This document shows positions 1 to 5,089 of a stretch of 10,394 nt of DNA, one piece after another (within the stretch, counting starts at the first letter, position 1; each line of letters starts with the position of its first letter). The notes beneath the pieces were generated by a model, which ran no database searches, was not told the DNA's origin, and saw only the letters and a program-made list of their open reading frames with translations. The position numbers and the translations under genes are program-made. Source of the stretch: JAXDLW01 sp046262515 (GTDB lineage Bacteria > Chloroflexota > Dormibacteria > DASZGP01); assembly GCA_046262515.1 (NCBI GenBank), contig JBHEMP010000174.1, forward strand, positions 1 through 10,394, in the 5' to 3' direction.

Positions 1-1161
1 CTGCAGGAGGAGCTTGATCAGCTCCGTGCCGACGGCCTCTACCGGCCGCTGGCCGTTATCGAGTCGCCACAGGGAACGGAGGTGACCATCGGGGGCCGGC
101 GGCTGATCAACCTCAGCTCCAACAACTACCTGGGCCTCAACACCCATCCCCGGTTGGTGCGGGCGGCCGTCGAGGCGACCGAGAGGTTGGGCGCGGGCAG
201 CGGTGCCGTGCGGACGATCGCGGGGACCCTCTCCATACACGAGGAACTGGAACGCCGCCTGGCTGACTTCAAGCACACCGAGGCGTCCCTGACCCTGCAG
301 TCCGGCTACGCCACCAACCTCGGCATTCTCTCCTCGGTCCTCGTCGAGGGGGACGTGGTCATCAGTGATGAGCTCAACCACGCCAGCATCATCGACGGCA
401 TCCGCCTGACCCGGGCCGACCGAATCATCTACCGTCATAACGACCTCGATTCGCTGCAGGAGGCACTGGAGAAAGCGGGTAAATTTCGGCGGAAGCTGGT
501 GGTGACCGACGGCGTCTTCTCCATGGACGGCGACATTGCCCCCCTCCCCGGCATCGTTGAGCGGGCCGAGGCTCACAACGCGATGGTGATGGTCGATGAC
601 GCGCACGCCAGCGGTGTATTGGGGCAGAACGGCCGCGGCTCGGTCAGCCACTTCGGCCTGGAAGGCAGGGTCGAGATCCAGGTCGGCACGCTTTCCAAGG
701 CGATGGGGGTCCTTGGCGGTTACGCGGCCTGCAGCTCGACGGTCCGTGAATACCTCGTCGCCCGGGCCCGTTCGTTCCTGTTCTCCACCTCCCACCCCCC
801 CGGCGTCGCGGCGTCGTGCATCGCGGCCATCGACGTGCTCCTGGATGAGCCCCAGCGCATCGAGCGGCTCTGGGAAAACAGCGGCTACTTCAAGGCGCAG
901 CTGCGGGAGCTTGGCTTTGACACGGGCGTCAGCGAGACGCCCATCACCCCCGTGATCGCCGGTGACCCGGACCGTGCCAACGCCCTGTCCGAAGCCCTGC
1001 TGGCGGGCGGAATCTTCGCCCAGCCCATCGTCTTCCCCATGGTTCGCCGTGAGCAGTCGCGGATTCGCACGATCGTCACGAGCGAGCACACGCGTGCGCA
1101 GCTTGACGCGACCCTGGAGGTGTTCGAGAGCGCCGGGCGCCGGCTCGGCCTGGTCACCTGA
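1..1161 (+). CDS. kbl: Alpha-oxoamine synthase, Kbl/BioF family (glycine C-acetyltransferase or 8-amino-7-oxononanoate synthase), 5'-truncated
   Basis: PLP-dependent enzyme that condenses an acyl-CoA with an amino acid: glycine plus acetyl-CoA for Kbl in threonine/glycine metabolism, or alanine plus pimeloyl-thioester for BioF in biotin synthesis. The frame is open from base 1 and already reads family sequence there (LQEELDQLRADGLYRPL), so the true start lies upstream. The GTG at 82 is internal, because residues before it still match the family N-terminus. Visible landmarks are INLSSNNYLGL, the Gly-rich SGAVRTIAGT stretch, the cofactor-binding VDDAHASG, and TLSKAMGVLGG, whose Lys (codon 697-699) is the predicted Schiff-base lysine. 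The C-terminus is intact, ending in TGA at 1159-1161. The family is clear. The choice between Kbl and BioF is not, since some members do both reactions and no other thr or bio gene is visible. The gene symbol is therefore tentative. Confidence 0.9.
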   Translation: MQEELDQLRADGLYRPLAVIESPQGTEVTIGGRRLINLSSNNYLGLNTHPRLVRAAVEATERLGAGSGAVRTIAGTLSIHEELERRLADFKHTEASLTLQSGYATNLGILSSVLVEGDVVISDELNHASIIDGIRLTRADRIIYRHNDLDSLQEALEKAGKFRRKLVVTDGVFSMDGDIAPLPGIVERAEAHNAMVMVDDAHASGVLGQNGRGSVSHFGLEGRVEIQVGTLSKAMGVLGGYAACSSTVREYLVARARSFLFSTSHPPGVAASCIAAIDVLLDEPQRIERLWENSGYFKAQLRELGFDTGVSETPITPVIAGDPDRANALSEALLAGGIFAQPIVFPMVRREQSRIRTIVTSEHTRAQLDATLEVFESAGRRLGLVT

Positions 1162-1166
1162 GCGCT

Positions 1167-1197
1167 CCCCGCACAGTAACCAACGGGTGTGCCGGGG
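1167..1197. terminator. Imperfect hairpin after the oxoamine synthase gene, possible terminator
   Basis: CCCCGCACA (1167-1175) pairs with TGTGC (1188-1192) and GGGG (1194-1197), leaving C1193 as a single bulge and a 12-nt loop. This 9-bp stem starts five bases after the upstream stop codon and ends just before the Shine-Dalgarno of the sigma gene. It has no T-tract, so it would be an imperfect intrinsic terminator, an mRNA-stabilising stem or an attenuator. The pairing is seen directly; the role is inferred. Confidence 0.35.
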
Positions 1198-1203
1198 CTT
1201 GAT

Positions 1204-1209
1204 AGGAGG
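1204..1209 (+). promoter_or_regulatory. Ribosome binding site of the sigma factor gene
   Basis: AGGAGG lies 5 nt before the GTG at 1215. It supports that GTG over the GTG at 1211-1213, which is in another frame and touches the site. It is one of the strongest Shine-Dalgarno matches in the window. Confidence 0.75.
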
Positions 1210-1214
1210 GGTGA

Positions 1215-1778
1215 GTGCCGTCGCGGTCTGAGGCCGACCTTGACGCGGAGCGCGAACAGGTTGAGGCGGCCAAGAAGGACCCCGCGGCCTTCCAGCAGCT
1301 TTACGATCGTTACTTCGACAGGGTGTATTCATATGTGTACTACCACTGCGGCAACCGCGAACAGGCCGAGGACATCACCGCGGCGACCTTCCAGAAGGGG
1401 CTTGAGGAGCTGCCCAATTTCCAGTGGCGCGGTATTCCGTATTCGGCCTGGCTGTACCGCGTGGCGGCCAACCAGCTGTCCCGCGAACGGCGCCGTCCCG
1501 CCTGGCTGGAGCTCCAGGACAGCGGCCACGCCGCCGACGAGGCCGGCCAACCTGAGGACATGGTCGTCCGCCTGGACCAGGACGTCCGGCTCCGTCAGGC
1601 GATCCAGTCGTTGCCCGCTGACCAGCGCCAGGCGATCCTGCTCCGCTTTTTCGCCGGTATGCGTAACCGGGAGGTCGGGCGGGTCATGAACCGTTCTGAA
1701 GGTGCGGTGAAGCTGCTCGTCTTCCGCGCCGTCGCCAACCTCCGACGAGTCCTCGCCGATGAGGAGGACGGGGAATGA
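1215..1778 (+). CDS. RNA polymerase sigma factor, ECF / sigma-24 type
   Basis: 187-aa alternative sigma factor, a normal length for an ECF sigma with only regions 2 and 4. Region 2 spans about residues 26-94 (FQQLYDRYFDRVYSYVYYHC, then the AEDITAATF segment and the WLYRVAANQLSRERRR helix, which binds core polymerase and the -10 element). Region 4 spans about 124-180 (LPADQRQAILLRFF, then a helix-turn-helix around 150-175 with NREVGRVMNRSEGAVK, expected to read the -35 element). The linker at 95-123 is short and there is no C-terminal extension. The start is GTG with a strong Shine-Dalgarno. The stop overlaps the next gene by ATGA, so the two are translationally coupled, the usual arrangement for a sigma and its regulator. 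The regulon is unknown; galU directly downstream hints at an envelope or polysaccharide role (inference). Confidence 0.9.
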   Translation: MPSRSEADLDAEREQVEAAKKDPAAFQQLYDRYFDRVYSYVYYHCGNREQAEDITAATFQKGLEELPNFQWRGIPYSAWLYRVAANQLSRERRRPAWLELQDSGHAADEAGQPEDMVVRLDQDVRLRQAIQSLPADQRQAILLRFFAGMRNREVGRVMNRSEGAVKLLVFRAVANLRRVLADEEDGE

Positions 1779-2140
1779 GCCACCGTGGCGCAGACGATCT
1801 GTCATCAGCCATCGACCATTGGCTGGCGCGCGACGCCCGCCGCCCCGCGGCCGGCAAGGACCACGTCCTGGATGCCCTGGAGTCGAGCCTGCGGCCGGTG
1901 GTCGACGACGCCGTTCGCGAACGAGTCCGGCGCCGCCTGGCCACGGCCTCGCCCCAGCCACGAAGCCCCCATGAGTTGCTCGTGGAGCGCGCCTTTGACG
2001 AGGTCGTCCGCATCCAGGAGCGCATTCGCGCGGACGAGTACGTACCCTGGACGGCGGTTTTCTGCGCGGCGGCGCTGGTTGCGGTGGCGGTCGGACTCGC
2101 GGTCTGGCTGAACCGGCGCAGCGGTACGAGGCTGGCATAG
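1775..2140 (+). CDS. Small single-pass membrane protein, candidate anti-sigma factor
   Basis: 121-aa protein that I do not recognise by family. Residues 1-85 are charged and helical-looking (for example DDAVRERVRRRLAT and ERAFDEVVRIQERIRADEY), with no Cys or His cluster of the zinc-binding anti-sigma type. One hydrophobic segment lies at about 90-112 (VPWTAVFCAAALVAVAVGLAVWL), followed by a short basic tail (NRRSGTR). The N-terminal part would therefore be cytoplasmic and the protein tail-anchored. Its ATG overlaps the stop codon of the ECF sigma gene (ATGA, 1775-1778). A sigma-coupled membrane protein with a cytoplasmic domain fits an anti-sigma factor, but this rests on position and topology, not on a recognised domain. 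It lacks any sizeable external sensor domain, so a signal would have to come from a partner or from within the membrane. Confidence 0.75.
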   Translation: MSHRGADDLSSAIDHWLARDARRPAAGKDHVLDALESSLRPVVDDAVRERVRRRLATASPQPRSPHELLVERAFDEVVRIQERIRADEYVPWTAVFCAAALVAVAVGLAVWLNRRSGTRLA

Positions 2141-2150
2141 TTACGGCCGT

Positions 2151-3053
2151 ATGAAGATGGCTACAGTAACTCGGGCGGTCATTCCCGCCGCCGGGCTCGG
2201 GACCCGCTTCCTGCCCGCGACCAAAGTGCTGCCAAAAGAGATCCTCCCGGTGGTCGACCGGCCCGTGATCGAGTGGGCGGTGGAAGAGGCTCGCGACTCC
2301 GGCATCACCGACGTGACCATGATCGTCAGCCCCGGGAAGGAACTGCTGGTGCGGCACTTCGAGCCCGCGCCCGACCTTGAGGGTTACCTCGAGGCGAGGA
2401 ACAAACCGCGTCAGCTGGACGCGGTTCGCGCCATCGGCGAGGGTATCCGGGTCGGGCAGGTGGTGCAGCAGGAGCCGCTCGGGTTGGGGCACGCCGTGCT
2501 GCAGGCTCGTGACGCCATCGGTGACGAGTATTTTGCCGGCCTGCTCCCCGATGACATCATCCGCGGTCCGCGGCCGGTCATCGCCCAGATGATCGATGTC
2601 CACCGCAAGTACGGCTGCACCGTCCTGGCTGTGCGCAAGGTGCCCCTGGAGGCGATCGGCCGCTTTGGCTCCATCGAGGTCGCTTCCCAGGAGGGTCGTG
2701 TCTACCGGGTCAAGCACCTGGTCGAGAAGCCCGAGCCATCCGAGGCACCCTCGGACCTTGCCGTCATGGGCCGCTACATCCTCAGCCCGGCCATATTCGA
2801 CGCCCTGGAACGAACCGAGAAGGGCGCCGGCGGCGAAATCCAGCTGACCGACGGGGTCATGAACCTCCTCGGGGAGGAGGAGGTCGTGGCCCTGGAGTTC
2901 GAGGGTGACTACTTCGACGTGGGGACGATCGCCGGTTGGCTGAAGACGTCCATAGCGCTGGCCCGGGCCCGTGAGGAATTCCGCGAGGACGTCGACTCAT
3001 ACCTGCGAGAGTTGCTCCAGGCACCGCCGGAGAAACCCCCGCCGACCGGTTGA
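2151..3053 (+). CDS. galU: UTP--glucose-1-phosphate uridylyltransferase (UDP-glucose pyrophosphorylase)
   Basis: 300-aa cytoplasmic enzyme that makes UDP-glucose from UTP and glucose-1-phosphate, the donor for cell-wall glycans, exopolysaccharide, glycolipids and trehalose. Length is typical. The nucleotidyltransferase signature IPAAGLGTRFLPATK is at residues 11-25, followed by PKEILPVVDRPVIEWAVEEA. The uridine/sugar-binding QQEPLGLGHAV is at 106-115, LLPDD at 131-135, the VEKP motif at 191-194, GGEIQLTD at 227-234 and the closing GDYFDVGT at 252-259. All the usual conserved blocks are present. The start may be ATG 2151 or ATG 2157; neither has a good Shine-Dalgarno. The gene begins 10 bp after the membrane-protein stop, so it probably belongs to the sigma operon and may rely on coupled translation. 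The family assignment is secure. Confidence 0.95.
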   Translation: MKMATVTRAVIPAAGLGTRFLPATKVLPKEILPVVDRPVIEWAVEEARDSGITDVTMIVSPGKELLVRHFEPAPDLEGYLEARNKPRQLDAVRAIGEGIRVGQVVQQEPLGLGHAVLQARDAIGDEYFAGLLPDDIIRGPRPVIAQMIDVHRKYGCTVLAVRKVPLEAIGRFGSIEVASQEGRVYRVKHLVEKPEPSEAPSDLAVMGRYILSPAIFDALERTEKGAGGEIQLTDGVMNLLGEEEVVALEFEGDYFDVGTIAGWLKTSIALARAREEFREDVDSYLRELLQAPPEKPPPTG

Positions 3054-3089
3054 GCGAGCCCTCGTGGCGACGGCCCCGGGACGCTGCAG

Positions 3090-3098
3090 TGCTAGGAT
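3090..3098 (+). promoter_or_regulatory. Candidate extended -10 promoter for the secretion-related operon
   Basis: TGCTAGGAT (3090-3098) matches the TGn-TAnnnT extended -10 form common in high-GC bacteria. It lies in the 115-bp gap after galU and about 70 bp before the ATG at 3169. No good -35 is visible; the nearest candidate is GCGACG at 3067-3072, with an overlong 20-nt spacer. Downstream, 3114-3150 is a relatively AT-rich island. This would give a leader of roughly 60 nt and set the next four genes apart from the sigma-galU operon. Confidence 0.4.
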
Positions 3099-3168
3099 TG
3101 GTCCCTTGCGGGGACTGTTTTCGCTCGGTTTCGACCGTTAATTTGTATTCAGGATTGGGATTGAGAGC

Positions 3169-3423
3169 ATGGCTATCGACCGAGGTCGCCGACGCGACGA
3201 AGAGCGCAATGTCCGCTATCTCAACGAGGACGGGGACTATGCCGTGGAGGTCGAGCACACCCTCAACAAATGGGCGGTGACCGTCCTCGAGGTGCCCTCC
3301 AAGAAGGTCATCGCGCAGGACTTCTTTCCTGAGCGCTGGAAGGCCCTGGCGCGCGCACAGGATTTCGTTCGCCTGTTGAACAATCGGCACAAGGATCAAG
3401 AGGGCGAGGAGACCGAGGCTTGA
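3169..3423 (+). CDS. Small soluble protein of unknown function (84 aa)
   Basis: Not recognised. It has a strongly basic N-terminus (MAIDRGRRRDEER), a central part that looks like two or three beta strands (RYLNEDGDYAVEVEH, KWAVTVLEVP, KKVIAQDFF), one amphipathic helix at about 55-72 (ERWKALARAQDFVRLLNN) and an acidic tail ending EGEETEA. No signal peptide, membrane segment or cysteine is seen, so it is probably cytoplasmic. The ATG at 3169 has only a weak purine-rich site upstream (GGGATTGAGAG). It is the first gene after a likely promoter and its stop overlaps the next gene by TTGA, which places it in the same transcription unit as the small membrane protein, the GHKL protein and the EssC-like ATPase. 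A role in that system is plausible but unsupported by homology that I can see. Confidence 0.75.
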   Translation: MAIDRGRRRDEERNVRYLNEDGDYAVEVEHTLNKWAVTVLEVPSKKVIAQDFFPERWKALARAQDFVRLLNNRHKDQEGEETEA

Positions 3424-3710
3424 GCGACATTGTTCGCCGCGAATGGGGCGCAGTCGCGTTTCTCATTGCCACCGCACTCGGCATCATCGTCGTACCTGTC
3501 GGCCTGAACCTGAACAAGCGCAATGTACCCGCCGCCACGGAGTCCCTGATCAGCGCCAGCCCGGCCGCCGCTCCCGCGGCCGGCGCCAGCCCGGCTGCTT
3601 CCGCAGGTGCCTCGCCGGCGGCGGCTCCGTCCGCCGCGGCCAGCGCCCCCGCTCCCGCTGTGGCTCCTACCGACACCGCCAGCGCCGCCCCCGCTCCCAG
3701 CCCTTCCTGA
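3420..3710 (+). CDS. Small single-pass membrane protein with Ala/Pro/Ser-rich tail (96 aa)
   Basis: Not recognised as a family. A short cytoplasmic-looking N-terminus (SDIVRREW) leads into one hydrophobic segment at about residues 10-28 (GAVAFLIATALGIIVVPVG). A low-complexity tail from about 40 to the end is built almost only of Ala, Pro and Ser, with the unit ASPAA repeated. Positive residues before the helix favour N-in, C-out topology, so the tail would lie outside the membrane or in the wall. The start is TTG, overlapping the previous stop (TTGA), with AGGAG at 3407-3411 eight bases upstream. The overlap and the Shine-Dalgarno support expression despite the weak start codon. The tail could be a flexible linker or wall-spanning stalk. 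Position before the GHKL and EssC-like genes suggests an accessory role (inference). Confidence 0.65.
   Translation: MSDIVRREWGAVAFLIATALGIIVVPVGLNLNKRNVPAATESLISASPAAAPAAGASPAASAGASPAAAPSAAASAPAPAVAPTDTASAAPAPSPS
3553..3595 (+). repeat. Short direct repeat coding the Ala/Pro/Ser tail
   Basis: The 13-mer GCGCCAGCCCGGC occurs at 3553-3565 and again at 3583-3595, exactly 30 bp apart and so in frame, coding repeated ASPA units. A third, diverged ASPAA copy follows at the protein level. This looks like tail growth by in-frame duplication, and its length may vary between strains. Confidence 0.6.
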
Positions 3711-3711
3711 G

Positions 3712-3724
3712 TCCCCGAGGGGGA
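3712..3724 (+). promoter_or_regulatory. Short hairpin covering the ribosome-binding region of the GHKL gene
   Basis: TCCCC (3712-3716) can pair with GGGGA (3720-3724) around a 3-nt loop. The 3' arm lies within the purine-rich stretch GAGGGGGAG (3717-3725), the only Shine-Dalgarno-like sequence before the GTG at 3739. The site is 13 nt from that GTG, longer than usual. The pairing may mask the site and make translation depend on ribosomes arriving from the upstream gene. The role is inferred. Confidence 0.3.
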
Positions 3725-3738
3725 GTCGCGGGCGTCGC

Positions 3739-5088
3739 GTGCGCCTTTCGTTAGAGGACTCCGCCAGCCTTCCCTACAGTTGCGCCCTGTTCGACCGGAC
3801 CGGGGCGCGCCGGACGAGCAGCCCGGAGTGGGCCGGCGCCGGCTTTGGGGCGGTGGCCTACGAGGCCGGGATGGGCACCCTGGTCGTCGTCCCTGACGGC
3901 ACCAACACCGACGCCGACGCGGTGGCCGCGGATCTACTGGCGGAGACCTGGGCTGCCGCCCGGGAGATGCCCGCAGCCGACCGGATGGCCGCCGAAATGC
4001 TCGCCTCAGCACTCGCGCTCGTCTCGGGCCGCCCCCCCGCGGGGAACCCCGGCGGCACGACCGAAACGGTCATCGAGTACGTCCTTGAGGGTATCCGGCG
4101 ATCGGTCCCGGGGGTTACCGTGGCGGTTGCCATGGAGGTCAGCGCCCCGATAGAGACGCCCGCCGCGGTGGCGCTCGGGCTGGTGCAACTTGCGCGTAAT
4201 GCCGCCCGGCACTCGGCCGCGTCCCGCCTCACGCTGCGCGTCGGCCGAGGTCCCACGTTCCGGGTTGAATGGGAGGACCGGGGCGGGGGCACGTCCGTCA
4301 CCAGCGCGCGCCGGCCCGACCAGCGCCAGCGGTGGGGGATGGGCTTCACGCGCCTGTTGGCGGATTCCCTGGGCGGGGTTGTGACGGCCCCGGCACCCGT
4401 CGGCGCCGGTCGCGTAGCCAGCGCCATCGGCCTTGGCGCGAAACGGTTCTCGGCGCCTGTGGCAGCGATTGTCTCGGGCCGTGTTGAGCGCGCCGGGCGG
4501 GCCTGGGACGAGGAGACCCTGCTCCCACCGGGCGCCGCACCCGACGCGCGCGTGCGCGCGGCGGTCGACGCCGCGGCCAGTTGCGAGCCCGGGGAGATCG
4601 CCTACTCGGACATCTTCCGCGCTCGCAGGGTAGGCGATCGTACCTGGGTCGGCATCGCCCCGCAGTCCAGCGCGGGACGGGTGCGCGATGTGCTGCGGGG
4701 CATCCAGCACGAGAATGCGTTGCTGACCGCATCAGAGCCACACGCTACGCGGGTCTATGCGCTGGCCGCCATCCTGTCAGCCGGCGTTGGCGGAGAGGGG
4801 TTTGAGCCGGTGCCGGCCAGCACCTGGTCCCGCGACTTTCCCGGGGTCTGCGCCGTCCTCGGGCTAGACCCACCTCCCTCCCTTGACGAAAATCGCCTGC
4901 GTTACCCGGATCCTCGCGTTGCCGCGTTCCTCCTCGCCAACCTGGGAGGAAGCCTCGACGACCGTGGGGGCGGCGGCGGGGGCACGTCCGACCCTCCCGT
5001 CCGGCTGGTGCTTGCCCCCGGGTCCGCCGCCCGGCCCCTGGCGCGCCTGCTCTCCGGCGGACAGGGTTTCATCTCCCTGGTCCCCTGA
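3739..5088 (+). CDS. Soluble protein with GHKL (HATPase_c-like) ATP-binding domain and unknown C-terminal domain
   Basis: 449 aa from GTG 3739, the first in-frame start after the preceding gene; reading further upstream gives only a Pro/Arg-rich shadow of that gene's tail. Residues 1-125 form an unrecognised N-terminal region. Residues about 130-235 carry the ATP-binding fold of histidine kinases, gyrase, Hsp90 and MutL: N box LVQLARNAARHS with Asn154, G1 box DRGGG at 180-184, and G2 box WGMGFTRLLADSLGG starting at Trp199. No histidine occurs before His158 in the N box, so there is no phospho-acceptor His/DHp domain in the usual place. No membrane segment is seen. Residues 240-449 are unrecognised and include six glycines in a row at 410-415. 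One base separates its stop from the secretion ATPase start, implying coupled translation. Possible roles are an ATP-dependent switch, an RsbW-like protein kinase or a regulator of the T7SS motor; none is proven. Confidence 0.8.
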   Translation: MRLSLEDSASLPYSCALFDRTGARRTSSPEWAGAGFGAVAYEAGMGTLVVVPDGTNTDADAVAADLLAETWAAAREMPAADRMAAEMLASALALVSGRPPAGNPGGTTETVIEYVLEGIRRSVPGVTVAVAMEVSAPIETPAAVALGLVQLARNAARHSAASRLTLRVGRGPTFRVEWEDRGGGTSVTSARRPDQRQRWGMGFTRLLADSLGGVVTAPAPVGAGRVASAIGLGAKRFSAPVAAIVSGRVERAGRAWDEETLLPPGAAPDARVRAAVDAAASCEPGEIAYSDIFRARRVGDRTWVGIAPQSSAGRVRDVLRGIQHENALLTASEPHATRVYALAAILSAGVGGEGFEPVPASTWSRDFPGVCAVLGLDPPPSLDENRLRYPDPRVAAFLLANLGGSLDDRGGGGGGTSDPPVRLVLAPGSAARPLARLLSGGQGFISLVP

Positions 5089-5089
5089 C

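Noticed and set aside
82..84. GTG 82 as the real start of the oxoamine synthase
   Set aside because: The frame stays open to base 1 and encodes the family N-terminal sequence GLYRPLAVIESPQG, so the gene begins outside the window.
1176..1204. Possible ECF-type promoter (GTAACC ... TTGATA) before the sigma gene
   Set aside because: The -10-like hexamer touches the AGGAGG and would put the transcript start almost at the GTG, excluding the ribosome binding site. The match is probably chance.
1329..2717. Long open frame (462 codons) on the minus strand
   Set aside because: It crosses the sigma, membrane-protein and galU genes, all with strong support on the + strand. Its product is low-complexity Arg/Pro/Gly-rich with no family features. 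It is an antisense shadow of GC-rich codons.
3607..3738. Upstream extension of the GHKL gene to ATG 3607
   Set aside because: The added 44 residues are a Pro/Arg/Leu-rich out-of-frame reading of the preceding gene's tail. GTG 3739 is the first start beyond that gene.
4883..5089. Upstream extension of the T7SS ATPase to ATG 4883
   Set aside because: It would overlap the GHKL gene by over 200 bp with Ser/Pro-rich sequence. The beta-rich N-terminal domain begins at 5090.
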